A stretch of DNA of 64,000 bases from Streptomyces sp. LX-29 (lineage in GTDB: Bacteria > Actinomycetota > Actinomycetes > Streptomycetales > Streptomycetaceae): assembly GCF_029541745.1 (NCBI RefSeq), contig NZ_CP089746.1, positions 4,535,559 to 4,599,558 of the forward strand, in the 5' to 3' direction. The position numbers were made by a program, and so were the translations under genes. The notes below the pieces were generated by a model. That model saw only the letters and a list, made by a program, of their open reading frames with translations. It had not been told where the DNA came from and did not search any database. Shown one piece after another: positions 24,530 to 32,770 of the stretch (position 1 is the first letter of the stretch; each line of letters begins with the position of its first letter).

Positions 24530-25315
24530 TCACGGCGCCAGGATGTCCAGCTCCGCCATCGCCCCCACGGTGATCTCGCGGGTCAAGCGCTCCGCGGCCG
24601 CCGCGTCACGGGCGCGCACCGCCTCGGCCACCCGCACATGCAGGGTGACCGCCGCCGGGTCCGGATCGGTGAACATCACCTGGTGTTCGGTGCGCCCGGT
24701 CAGCACCTCGGCGACCACATCGCCCAGCCGGGCGAACATCTCGTTGCCCGACGCCCGGAGGATCACCCGGTGGAAGGCGATGTCGTGCACCAGATAGCCC
24801 TCGAGCTGCTGACCGCGTGAGGTGGCGACCATGCCGAGGGCGTGGCCGGTCAGCTCGGCGCACTGCTCGGGGGTGGCCAGTTCGGCGGCGAGCGCGGCGG
24901 CGGCCGGTTCCACGGCGGAGCGCAGGGCGGTGAGCGAGCGCAGCTGTCGTGGACGGTCGGCGCCCGCCAGTCGCCAGCGGATGACCTGCGGGTCGAAGAC
25001 GTTCCACTCCTCGGCGGGGCGCACCGTCACCCCGACCCGGCGCCGCGACTCCACCAGATGCATCGACTCCAGGACACGCACGGCCTCCCGCACCACGGTC
25101 CGGGAGACGTCGAACCGCTGCTCCAACTCGTCCGTGCGCAGCACCGTTCCCGGTGGGTGGTCGCCGGCCGTGATCGCGGGCCCCAGGGAGTCCAGCACCC
25201 GAGCGTGCAGCCCCCCGGCGTGCGGCCCCGGCCCCTCAGCGTGCGGCCCCCGCCCCCCAGCGTGCGGCCCCCGCCCCCCGGCGTGCAGCCCCCGCCCCCC
25301 ACCCTCGTTATCCAT
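24530..25315 (-). CDS. gntR: FadR-subfamily GntR regulator, probable gluconate repressor
   Basis: DNA-binding regulator of 261 residues. The winged helix is at about 37-105 (GTVLRTDELEQRFDVSRTVV, REAVRVLESMHLVE), then an FCD ligand-binding domain (LRSAVEPAAAALAAELATPE; HDIAFHRVILRASGNEMF) with His residues that usually bind a metal and a carboxylate ligand. It is divergent from gluconate kinase and permease, so it very probably represses them and itself. Between start and helix lies a repeated GRGPHAGGRGPHA tract encoded by tandem 18-21-nt units at about 25200-25300, an unusual expansion. ATG 25315 (MDNEGG) is preferred to an upstream ATG at 25348. Confidence 0.88.
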   Translation of the reverse strand: MDNEGGGRGLHAGGRGPHAGGRGPHAEGPGPHAGGLHARVLDSLGPAITAGDHPPGTVLRTDELEQRFDVSRTVVREAVRVLESMHLVESRRRVGVTVRPAEEWNVFDPQVIRWRLAGADRPRQLRSLTALRSAVEPAAAALAAELATPEQCAELTGHALGMVATSRGQQLEGYLVHDIAFHRVILRASGNEMFARLGDVVAEVLTGRTEHQVMFTDPDPAAVTLHVRVAEAVRARDAAAAERLTREITVGAMAELDILAP

Positions 25316-25355
25316 AGCCAGCAGCCTACGCGTCGCGATCCCGCCCAATTAAGTA

Positions 25356-25391
25356 TGACTTTTAAGTCACGACCTCTTGAATACGTCGTAT
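25356..25391. promoter_or_regulatory. Two candidate GntR operators in the gnt divergent promoter
   Basis: TGACTT-TT-AAGTCA (25356-25369) and ATACG-T-CGTAT (25381-25391) are perfect dyads, 12 bp apart, in an AT-rich island between gntR and gntK. Their position suits mutual control of both transcripts by GntR. Confidence 0.6.
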
Positions 25392-25463
25392 CAGTGAGGT
25401 TGAGTGTGCGGCGGCGCTGCGGTCGACGACGACGGCAGTCGAGAAGAACAGCGAGGTATCCCG

Positions 25464-25973
25464 ATGCGAGCCACCCCCAGGGTCGTCGTGGTCATGGGCG
25501 TGTCCGGCACCGGTAAGACCACGGTCGGCACGCTGCTGGCCGAGGCGTTGGGCGTCCCGTACGCCGAGGCCGACGACTTCCACTCGTCGGCCAACATCGC
25601 CAAGATGTCGGCCGGTGTTCCGCTGGACGACGAGGACCGGGCCCCCTGGCTGGACGCCATCGGAGCCTGGGCGCGGGAGCACAGCGGACCCGGCGCGCAC
25701 GGCGGGGTCGTCAGCTGCTCGGCGCTCAAGCGCGCCTACCGGGACCGGCTGCGTCAGGCCGCGCCCGATCTGTTCTTCGTCCATCTCACCGGCGACCACG
25801 ATCTGATCGCCGAGCGGATGGCGGCCCGCCAGGGCCACTTCATGACCGCCACGTTGCTGGACTCGCAGTTCGCGACCCTCGAACCGCTCCAGCCGGACGA
25901 GCCCGGCATCGCGCTCGACATCACCCCGGACCCGGCGGTCATCACCGGACAAGCCCTCGCGGCGCTGCGCTAA
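25464..25973 (+). CDS. gntK: gluconokinase
   Basis: Cytoplasmic P-loop kinase of 169 residues that phosphorylates gluconate to 6-phosphogluconate. The Walker A motif is VMGVSGTGKTTVG (residues 8-20). AEADDFHSSANIAKMSAGVP and LDDEDRAPWLDAI form the substrate region, and CSALKRAYRDRLR is the family signature. The length is standard for GntK. ATG 25464 has GAGG 8 nt upstream. It is followed by the gluconate permease after 37 bp and clearly forms an operon with it. Confidence 0.95.
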   Translation: MRATPRVVVVMGVSGTGKTTVGTLLAEALGVPYAEADDFHSSANIAKMSAGVPLDDEDRAPWLDAIGAWAREHSGPGAHGGVVSCSALKRAYRDRLRQAAPDLFFVHLTGDHDLIAERMAARQGHFMTATLLDSQFATLEPLQPDEPGIALDITPDPAVITGQALAALR

Positions 25974-26010
25974 AGGCAAGGCGTCGCCCGCACTCCCGTA
26001 GGGAACCGCC

Positions 26011-27408
26011 GTGACACATCTCAGAGCCGAGATGCTGGCCGCGACCCCCGTCGAACCGATCACCTCGGCAGGTCACGCACAGCTGGGCATCGCCGTCCTC
26101 ACCGGCATCGCCGTCCTCGTCGTCCTCATCACCAAGTTCAAGCTGCACGCCTTCTTGTCGCTGACCATCGGCTCGCTGGTGCTCGGCGCCGTCGCGGGCG
26201 CCCCGCTGGACAAGGCGATATCCAGCTTCACCACCGGTCTGGGCGCCACCGTCGCGGGCGTCGGCGTCCTGATCGCCTTGGGCGCGATCCTGGGCAAGCT
26301 GCTGGCGGACTCCGGCGGCGCCGACCAGATCGTGGACACGATCCTGGCGAAGGCGAGCGAGCGCTCGATGCCCTGGGCGATGGCGTTCATCGCCGGGCTG
26401 ATCGGGCTGCCGCTGTTCTTCGAGGTCGGGATCGTGCTGCTGATCCCGGTGGTGCTGCTGGTCGCCCAGCGCGGCGGCTACTCCCTGATGCGCATCGGCA
26501 TTCCGGCGCTGGCCGGCCTGTCCGCGATGCACGGCCTGGTGCCGCCGCACCCCGGTCCGCTGGTCGCCATCGACGCGGTCGGCGCCAACCTGGGCGTGAC
26601 GCTGGCGCTCGGCGTGCTGGTCGCGGTGCCGACCGCGGTCATCGCGGGCCCGCTCTTCTCCCGCTACGCGGCCCGCTGGGTGGACATCACCCCGCCCGAG
26701 AACATGATCCCCAAGCGTCCCTCGGAGGACCTGGACCGCCGCCCGAGCTTCGCCGCCACGGTCTGCACCGTGCTGCTGCCCGTGGTCCTGATGCTGCTCA
26801 AGGCGCTGGTGGACATCGTCGTCGACGACCCGGACAACCACCTCCAGCGCGTCACCGACATCATCGGTGCCCCGCTGATCGCCCTGCTGGCGGCGGTCCT
26901 GGTCGGCCTGTTCACGCTCGGCCGCGCGGCGGGCTTCGGCCGGGACCGGCTGGCCTCGACGGTCGAGAAGTCGCTCGCCCCGATCGCCGGGATCCTGCTG
27001 ATCGTCGGCGCCGGCGGCGGCTTCAAGCAGACTCTCATCGACATCGGCGTCGGTCAGATGATCCTCGACCTCTCCGAGGACTGGAACGTCTCCGCGCTCT
27101 TCCTGGCCTGGCTCATCGCCGTCGGCATCCGGCTGGCCACCGGCTCCGCGACGGTGGCCACCATCTCGGCCGCCGGCCTGGTCGCCCCGCTCGCCGCCGA
27201 CATGAGCACGACCCACACCGCGCTGCTGGTGCTGGCCATCGGCGCCGGGTCCCTCTTCTTCAGCCATGTCAACGACGCCGGGTTCTGGCTGGTGAAGGAG
27301 TACTTCGGGATGAGCGTCGGGCAGACGGTGAAGACCTGGTCCGTGATGGAGACGATCATCTCGGTGGTCTCGCTGGTCTTCGTGCTGCTGCTGTCGCTGG
27401 TTCTCTAG
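26011..27408 (+). CDS. gntP: gluconate:H+ symporter, GntP family
   Basis: Inner-membrane permease of 465 residues with about 12-14 membrane helices. Family blocks include FKLHAFLSLTIGSLVLGAVA, LGAILGKLLADSGGADQIVD, GLIGLPLFFEVGIVLLIPVV, MHGLVPPHPGPLVAIDAVGA and ATGSATVATISAAGLVAPLA. It takes up gluconate with protons to feed GntK. GTG 26011 follows GGGAA; an in-frame ATG at 26032 is an alternative that removes seven residues. It is the last gene of the gnt operon. Confidence 0.94.
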   Translation: MTHLRAEMLAATPVEPITSAGHAQLGIAVLTGIAVLVVLITKFKLHAFLSLTIGSLVLGAVAGAPLDKAISSFTTGLGATVAGVGVLIALGAILGKLLADSGGADQIVDTILAKASERSMPWAMAFIAGLIGLPLFFEVGIVLLIPVVLLVAQRGGYSLMRIGIPALAGLSAMHGLVPPHPGPLVAIDAVGANLGVTLALGVLVAVPTAVIAGPLFSRYAARWVDITPPENMIPKRPSEDLDRRPSFAATVCTVLLPVVLMLLKALVDIVVDDPDNHLQRVTDIIGAPLIALLAAVLVGLFTLGRAAGFGRDRLASTVEKSLAPIAGILLIVGAGGGFKQTLIDIGVGQMILDLSEDWNVSALFLAWLIAVGIRLATGSATVATISAAGLVAPLAADMSTTHTALLVLAIGAGSLFFSHVNDAGFWLVKEYFGMSVGQTVKTWSVMETIISVVSLVFVLLLSLVL

Positions 27409-27506
27409 CGGCGTCACCGAAGCCCGGCGGCGAGCCTCGCCGCGCCCTCCACGGCCCCCTGGCACCGGTTCCTCCACAGCCCCCGGGGCACCACCGGTTC
27501 CTTCAC

Positions 27507-27540
27507 GGCCCCCGTAGCGCGAGTCCGCGCCGCGGGGGCC
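27507..27540. terminator. Probable terminator between gntP and the convergent monooxygenase
   Basis: GGCCCCCG (27507-27514) pairs with CGGGGGCC (27533-27540) across an 18-nt loop, in the 170-bp gap between convergent genes. The loop is long, so this is only a moderate candidate. Confidence 0.4.
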
Positions 27541-27578
27541 GCGCCGCGTCGGGCGCGGGGCGCCGCGGCGGCGGGCGA

Positions 27579-29096
27579 CTACCCGAGCGCGGCCAGCCAC
27601 TCCCGGAGCTCCCGCGCCGCGTCCGGCCCGTCCGCGGCGAAGCCGACGTAGCCGTCCGGTCGGACCAGGAACAGCCCCCGCTCGCCGTAGCCGTCGCGGA
27701 TGTGGCCCCCGGTGTCGAGCAGGTCGGCGGACGGGCCGCCGATCCGACAGATGCGTACGAACTCCTGCTCCAGCAGCGGGGGTTCGAGGTCCTCGCCGAG
27801 GGCCAGCAGCGTGAAGTGGGGGCCGCGGAAGGCGTCGAAGAGGCGGTACGGGGTGCCGTCGGGGCGGGCGCAGGGCGCGTCGGGGGCGCGGTCGCCCGCC
27901 TGGAGCGCCGGTTCCACCAGACGCGTACGGCGCTCCGCCGCCAGCGGGCCGCCCCGGTAGTTCAGGCCCAACTGGTGCACCTCCGCGGTGCGCTGGGAGC
28001 CGGTGTCCTTGCCCACCATGGCCGCGCGGTGGATGCGGGTGGAGATGCCGAGTACGCCGGCGGCGATCGGGAGGCGCTCCTGCTCGTAGGAGTCGAGGAG
28101 CGCGGGGCGCGCCCCGAGGCGGAGCACCTGGCCGAGCTTCCAGCCGAGGTTGTAGGCGTCCTGGATGCTGGTGTTCAGTCCCTGGCCGCCGGCGGGTGAG
28201 TGGACGTGGGCGGCGTCGCCGACGAGGAAGACCCGTCCGTCCTGGAAGCGTTCCGCCATCGCCGCGCGGGCCCGGAAGGCGGAGGCCCACTCCACCGCGC
28301 GCACCTGGGAGGCGGCCAGGTGGGTGCGGGCCGCGACCAGCTGTCGCACCCCCTCCGGTGAGGTGTCCGGGACCGCGTCCGCGTCCTCGTACTGGGCCAG
28401 GACCTGGAAGTGGTCGGTCCCCGCGAGCGGGCACAGCGCGAAGCCGCCGCCCTCCGCCCGCTGCCACACGTGCCAGTGGTCGCGGTCGAGGCCGTCGATC
28501 ACGGCGTCCGCGACGAGCATCGGGTTCGGGTCGACGGTCTCGCCGGCCATGGGGATGCCGAGCGCCTTGCGGACGGTGCTGCGCCCGCCGTCGGCGGCGA
28601 CCAGATAGCCGACGCGCGCGGTGGTGGCGGTTCCGTCGGCGTGTGTCAGCTCGGCCGTGACGCCGTCGGCGTCCTGGGTCAGTGCGGTGAGCGCGGTGCC
28701 GAACTCCACCTCGCCGCCCAGTTCGCGCAGTCGGGCGTGGAGGATCTCGGCGGTGCGGTGCTGGGGCACCATCCGCACCTCGTGGTACGGCGCGCCCGGT
28801 GTCGGCTCGACCCGCTCGATCATCTCGAAGGTGCCCAGCCGCCGCCCGTCCTCCCACCCCATCATCGGCGGGTAGACCCCGCCGGCCCGCTGGATCGCCT
28901 CGCCCACGCCCAGGTCGGCGAAGACCTCCTGGCTGCGCGGCTGGAGCCCCTTGCCGCGCGAGCCCGGGAACAGGCCAGCGCCCCGCTCCACGACCCGCGC
29001 GGCGACGCCGCGCCGGGCCAGGTCGCAGGCGAGCGTCAGCCCCGACGGCCCCGCGCCGACGATCAGCACCTGGAATTTAACGTCGTTAAGTCGCAT
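27579..29096 (-). CDS. FAD-dependent aromatic monooxygenase (group A)
   Basis: Flavoprotein hydroxylase of 505 residues. The three fingerprints of group A monooxygenases are present: VLIVGAGPSGLTLACDLARR (9-28), YLVAADGGRSTVRKALGIP (about 158-176) and FLVGDAAHVHSPAGGQGLNT (about 290-309). A thioredoxin-like C-terminal domain follows, as in PgaE/RdmE and rifampicin or tetracycline-type monooxygenases. It uses NADPH and oxygen to hydroxylate an aromatic compound, possibly an antibiotic. It is divergent from a TetR repressor whose operator pair overlaps its own first codons (29077-29089), so it is probably induced by its substrate. Confidence 0.92.
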   Translation of the reverse strand: MRLNDVKFQVLIVGAGPSGLTLACDLARRGVAARVVERGAGLFPGSRGKGLQPRSQEVFADLGVGEAIQRAGGVYPPMMGWEDGRRLGTFEMIERVEPTPGAPYHEVRMVPQHRTAEILHARLRELGGEVEFGTALTALTQDADGVTAELTHADGTATTARVGYLVAADGGRSTVRKALGIPMAGETVDPNPMLVADAVIDGLDRDHWHVWQRAEGGGFALCPLAGTDHFQVLAQYEDADAVPDTSPEGVRQLVAARTHLAASQVRAVEWASAFRARAAMAERFQDGRVFLVGDAAHVHSPAGGQGLNTSIQDAYNLGWKLGQVLRLGARPALLDSYEQERLPIAAGVLGISTRIHRAAMVGKDTGSQRTAEVHQLGLNYRGGPLAAERRTRLVEPALQAGDRAPDAPCARPDGTPYRLFDAFRGPHFTLLALGEDLEPPLLEQEFVRICRIGGPSADLLDTGGHIRDGYGERGLFLVRPDGYVGFAADGPDAARELREWLAALG

Positions 29097-29125
29097 GCCC
29101 GGAAGCCTGTCCTTAACGGTGTTAA
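29077..29125. promoter_or_regulatory. Twin TetR-type operators
   Basis: Two near-identical dyads: TTAACG-T-CGTTAA at 29077-29089, inside codons 3-7 of the monooxygenase, and TTAAC-GGT-GTTAA at 29113-29125 in the intergenic gap. They are 36 bp centre to centre and lie between the monooxygenase and tetR genes, the arrangement expected for an autoregulated TetR pair. Confidence 0.75.
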
Positions 29126-29165
29126 ATTGTCAAGCGGGCCGCGGGGGAGCAGGGAGAATGACCGC

Positions 29166-29813
29166 ATGGCGACGACGCGACTGGACCGCGCCCTGGTGGT
29201 GGACACCGCCCTGCGGCTGCTGAACGAGGTGGGGTTGGAGGGCCTGACGCTGCGCCGGATCGCCAAGGAGCTGAACGTCCAGGCGCCCGCGCTCTACTGG
29301 CACTTCAAGAACAAGCAGGCGCTGCTGGACGAGATGGCCACCACCATCTACCGGCGGCTGGCCGTGGAGGCCGACCCTCCCGCCTCCGACGCCACCTGGC
29401 AGGACCGCCTCGTCCAGGCCCAGCGGAACCTGCGGCGGGCGCTGCTCGCCTACCGGGACGGCGCCAAGGTCTTCAGCGGCACCCGGTTCACCGGCACCGA
29501 CCACGCCGCGCCGATGGAGGCCCATCTGCGGGTCCTCGTCGACGCGGGCTTCACCCCCTCCGCCGCCGCCCGCGCCTCCTTCATCGCCTACTCCTTCACC
29601 CTCGGCTTCGTCATCGAGGAGCAGGCCGTGGAGCCGCTCGCGGGGGAGCGGGCGCACGGCTACGACGTCCAGGAGCGCGCGGACCGCATCGGCGCGGACT
29701 ACCCGCTGGCGGCGGCGGTCGGCGCCGATCTGTTCACCGACTACGAGGCGCGCTTCGAGGAGGGCCTGCGGGCGATCGTCGCGGGCGTGGAGGCGACGCT
29801 GCTGCCCGGCTGA
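29166..29813 (+). CDS. TetR family repressor (TetR_C type)
   Basis: Repressor of 215 residues. The N-terminal helix-turn-helix is TALRLLNEVGLEGLTLRRIA then KELNVQAPALYWHFKNKQAL (about 13-52), the closest match being to tetracycline-repressor-type TetR proteins with LYWHFKNK. The C-terminal ligand domain includes FIAYSFTLGFVIEEQAVEP, also as in TetR_C proteins. It very likely represses the divergent flavin monooxygenase through the twin TTAAC operators. ATG 29166 is preceded by GGGAGAATGACCGC. The large upstream frame is antisense to the monooxygenase and is not used. Confidence 0.92.
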   Translation: MATTRLDRALVVDTALRLLNEVGLEGLTLRRIAKELNVQAPALYWHFKNKQALLDEMATTIYRRLAVEADPPASDATWQDRLVQAQRNLRRALLAYRDGAKVFSGTRFTGTDHAAPMEAHLRVLVDAGFTPSAAARASFIAYSFTLGFVIEEQAVEPLAGERAHGYDVQERADRIGADYPLAAAVGADLFTDYEARFEEGLRAIVAGVEATLLPG

Positions 29814-29922
29814 CCCCCGCACCGCGTCGCCCCGCGCCGCGCCTCCGCCGCGCCCGGGGCACCCGGGCGCCCTTGGCGCCGGCCTCCGCCCGCACCCGGC
29901 TGCCGTGATCCGACGCGGCCGG

Positions 29923-31128
29923 TCACGGCCGCCGGGCGGCGCCCTTCACCAGGTCCTCCGGGGCCGTCGGCCGCGCCGGGGCGAGCGACCGCTTGAGCAG
30001 CGGGGTGAGCGGCTGTTCCACGAAGCGGTGGAGCAGCCAGGCCAGGCACAGCATCAGGGCGATGGTGAGCGCGAAGGTCGCGTGCGAGACCACGCCGAGC
30101 TCGCGGTGGAGCAGCTCCACCGTGACCCAGCCCAGGTGCTCGTGGACCAGGTAGAAGGGGTAGGTGAGGGCGCCCGCGACGGTGAGCCAGCGCCAGTTCG
30201 CCCACCGGAAGCGCCCCATGGCGATCAGGGCGACGGCCAGATAGCCGACGGCGACGACGGCGATGATGCCCAGCGGCTCGCGGTAGGAGAAGAAGTTCGG
30301 GTTGGGCGCGTGCCACAGCTCGGCCACCGCGTAGTGCTGGCCGAGCAGGAAGCTGGTGGCGACGATTCCCCAGGCCAGGACGGAGTGGCCGAAGCGGTGC
30401 ACCAGGTACAGCCCGATGCCGCCGATGAAGTACGGGGCGTACTCGGGCATCAGGACCACGTTCAGCAGCGGCTGGTCGGCGGCGTCCGCCATGGCCGCGG
30501 CCAGGGTCCACACGGCGCAGAAGAGCACCACGCGATGGCGGCTGGCGCCGGGCAGGACCACGAAGAGCGCGAAGAGGGCGTAGAACCGCAGCTCGGCCCA
30601 GAGGGTCCAGCACACCCCGAGCACCCGGTCGGCGCCGAGCGGCTGTTGGAGCATGGTGAGGTTCACCAGGGTGTCGCTGGCGGAGACCGTGGCGTAGGCG
30701 ACCGCGGGCAGCGCGAAGACGGCGGTGACGATGAGGATCGCGGCCCAGTAGGCGGGGAAGAGCCGGGAGACCCGGGAGGCGAAGAACGAGCGCAGCGGCC
30801 GCCCCCAGCCGCTCATGCAGATCACGAACCCGCTGATGACGAAGAAGATCTGGACGCCCAGACAGCCGTAGGCGAAGAGGCTGGAGGCGGTGGGGAACTG
30901 CTCCCGCGGCGAGCTGCCCCAGGCGTGGCTGATCTCGCCGCCCCGGCCGCCGTAGTGGTACGCGGCGACCATCAGGGCGGCGAGCAGCCGCAGTCCGTCA
31001 AGAGCGCGGAGTCGTGCGGGGGGCGCGCCTTGCTTGTCGCGCGCCCCCGGTCGTATCTCCGGTTCTCGCTGGTCGGGCGCTCCCGGGACCGAGGGGGAAG
31101 CCGGGAGTGTGGTGCCCGGAGCTGTCAT
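29923..31128 (-). CDS. Acyltransferase family 3 membrane protein
   Basis: Integral membrane O-acyltransferase of 401 residues in the OafA/YrhL family, with about ten helices. Family residues: LRALDGLRLLAALMVAAYHY (about 39-58) with the catalytic-type His, GVQIFFVISGFVICMSGWGR and FFASRVSRLFPAYW with the RxxR motif. The C-terminus is basic. Such enzymes acetylate surface polysaccharides. Its start overlaps the stop of the polysialyltransferase-like gene by 4 nt (ATGA), so the two are coupled and it probably O-acetylates the nonulosonate polymer. That role is inferred from context. Confidence 0.9.
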   Translation of the reverse strand: MTAPGTTLPASPSVPGAPDQREPEIRPGARDKQGAPPARLRALDGLRLLAALMVAAYHYGGRGGEISHAWGSSPREQFPTASSLFAYGCLGVQIFFVISGFVICMSGWGRPLRSFFASRVSRLFPAYWAAILIVTAVFALPAVAYATVSASDTLVNLTMLQQPLGADRVLGVCWTLWAELRFYALFALFVVLPGASRHRVVLFCAVWTLAAAMADAADQPLLNVVLMPEYAPYFIGGIGLYLVHRFGHSVLAWGIVATSFLLGQHYAVAELWHAPNPNFFSYREPLGIIAVVAVGYLAVALIAMGRFRWANWRWLTVAGALTYPFYLVHEHLGWVTVELLHRELGVVSHATFALTIALMLCLAWLLHRFVEQPLTPLLKRSLAPARPTAPEDLVKGAARRP

Positions 31129-32531
31129 CCGAACGCCGTCCTCTTCTTGATCTTGCGCTGGACGGCGCGTGCTCGGCGTGCCACGCGACGGACCGTCTCA
31201 TTGCGCGGGATGAACGAGAGCTGCGAGGGGACCGCGCCCGGCAGGGCGAGCGCGGTGAGCCGGCGGCGCTTGAAGTACCGCCAGGTGTGCTGGTCCAGGT
31301 GGGCGGCCAGATAGCGCTCGGCGGCCGGCCGCAGGTGCGGGTAGAGCTGGGCCTGCATGGCGAAGCCGACGGCCGTGACCAGGCCGGTCAGCTCCGTGCC
31401 GAGCCGCTCGGCGCGCTCGCCGGTGGGTGGCGTCCAGTCGCTGACGGCCTTGCGGTCCTCCAGGTCCGGCAGCAGCGCGTCGACGATGGTCACCGGCACC
31501 CGGTTGCTGTTCTGGTACGGGGTGAGCCGCTCCAGCAGCAGTTCGGTGCCGATCCGCGCGGCCGGCAGCCCGTAGCAGGTGGTGGCCGTCAGCAGCGCGG
31601 TGGAGAAGCAGCCCACCACCAGGGCCGGTCGCATCCGCTGGTAGAGCACCTCGGCGAGGACCGGCGAGTCCAGCACGGTCAGCTCGGCGCCCAGCTCCTC
31701 CGCCTCCCGCTCCAGCATCCGCGACCAGCGGGCCGGGGCGGTCGGGTGCGGCTTGAAGACCAGCGTGCGGTGGCCGAGGGCGAAGGCGCCGCGCAGCATC
31801 CGCGCATGCAGCTCCTCCTCTTCCTCGGGGGTGAGGATGCCCAGCGCGGACAGGTACTGCCCCAGGAGCAGCGCCGGCCCGCCGGTGGCCGCCGCGGCCT
31901 CGCCGGTCTCCAGCTCCGGGGAGGCGTAGGCGAGCTCGGCCAGCACCTTGGTGAAGGTGTCGGTGGGCACGACCTCCGGCCGCACGCCGAACTCGGTGAG
32001 CAGCAGCGGCGTGAGGCCCGGCACCAGGTCCAGATGGAGCAGCCGGCGGATGCGGGTGCCGATCAGCGGGTCGAGCTTGTTGCGGGTCGGCCCGTAGCTC
32101 ATCAGCCCGTCGGCGTAGACGTCCACCGCGCAGCCGGGGAAGAGCCTGGCCAGCGCCAGGGCCGGGTTGACCTGGATGGACTCCACGACGAGCTCGACCT
32201 CGTCGTCGCCCAGGCCCCACAGCAGCCGCAGATGACGCTCCCACAGCGGGATGTCGTCGTGGCGCGGGGACCAGCCGCCGGGGTGGAAGGGGTGGATCGT
32301 CTCGTTCCAGGACACCACCCGGTCGAAGCGGTCGCGCAGCCGGGAGAAGCCGGGCATCTGGTCCAGCGACGGGGTGGTCTCCGGGATCGCCGCGTTGTTG
32401 CTGACCAGCAGCAGCCGGCGGTCGGCGGGGTCGAAGCGGTCCGCGTCGATCGCGGCGGCCAGCGTGGCCGCGCCGTAGAGCGTCGAGGCGAAGAAGATCT
32501 GGGTGCGCTTCCGGGCGCCGCGGGCGGGCAT
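31125..32531 (-). CDS. Polysialyltransferase-like glycosyltransferase
   Basis: Glycosyltransferase-like protein of 468 residues resembling alpha-2,8-polysialyltransferases. It opens with a Rossmann strand (RTQIFFASTLYGAATLAAAI) and shows motifs recalling those of bacterial sialyltransferases: an acidic-Gly motif in DVYADGLMSYGP, the His-Pro motif in VFKPHPTAPARW and the small-residue motif in VVGCFSTALLTATTCYG. It would extend or start a nonulosonic acid chain from a CMP-sugar made by the divergent neuA/neuB genes. It is coupled downstream to an acyltransferase. Upstream, TGATG joins its start to the end of a C-terminal gene fragment that is cut off by IS110. Confidence 0.82.
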   Translation of the reverse strand: MPARGARKRTQIFFASTLYGAATLAAAIDADRFDPADRRLLLVSNNAAIPETTPSLDQMPGFSRLRDRFDRVVSWNETIHPFHPGGWSPRHDDIPLWERHLRLLWGLGDDEVELVVESIQVNPALALARLFPGCAVDVYADGLMSYGPTRNKLDPLIGTRIRRLLHLDLVPGLTPLLLTEFGVRPEVVPTDTFTKVLAELAYASPELETGEAAAATGGPALLLGQYLSALGILTPEEEEELHARMLRGAFALGHRTLVFKPHPTAPARWSRMLEREAEELGAELTVLDSPVLAEVLYQRMRPALVVGCFSTALLTATTCYGLPAARIGTELLLERLTPYQNSNRVPVTIVDALLPDLEDRKAVSDWTPPTGERAERLGTELTGLVTAVGFAMQAQLYPHLRPAAERYLAAHLDQHTWRYFKRRRLTALALPGAVPSQLSFIPRNETVRRVARRARAVQRKIKKRTAFG

Positions 32532-32602
32532 CAGGCGGCCCTACCTTTCAACTCACGGGTGAACCGCAGCCATTCGTAAGGTTGTGGCACCCAGGGGAGC
32601 GG
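32531..32602 (-). pseudogene. C-terminal gene fragment displaced by IS110
   Basis: Directly upstream of, and overlapping by TGATG, the polysialyltransferase-like gene is a 24-codon open stretch reading PLPWVPQPYEWLRFTRELKG then RAA and stop. It looks like the end of a real protein coupled to the next gene, but it has no start: the IS110 left end follows. The most likely parent is the GT2 glycosyltransferase on the other side of the element. Chance openness of the frame is the alternative. Confidence 0.45.
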
Positions 32603-32770
32603 GGTGTGGCTCTCAGGCTGGCTGCCGTTGTTCGTGGCTCCGGAGGCTTGGCCGCCCTGCTCCCCACGACGACTCGGCCGCCGATTAGGAAGTGCGACAA
32701 GATCGCTGTGTAGGGCAATGCCGGCGAGGTCGTCCGTGGTAGGCAAGGCAGGAACGACTTCGGGAGCACG
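32603..32770 (+). ncRNA. Candidate bridge RNA of the IS110 element
   Basis: The left non-coding end of IS110-subgroup elements is known to encode a bridge RNA with target- and donor-binding loops. Two sequence facts fit. GCTCCCC at 32659-32665 is complementary to GGGGAGC at 32594-32600 in the left flank. ATTAGGAAG at 32684-32692 is identical to the right junction at 33975-33983. Guides recognising opposite strands of the two halves are expected. The RNA's ends and fold were not computed. Confidence 0.35.

Noticed and set aside
25942..28857. 971-codon open frame on the minus strand
   Set aside because: Antisense to gntP and out of frame with the monooxygenase; repetitive Arg/Gly/Asp content only.
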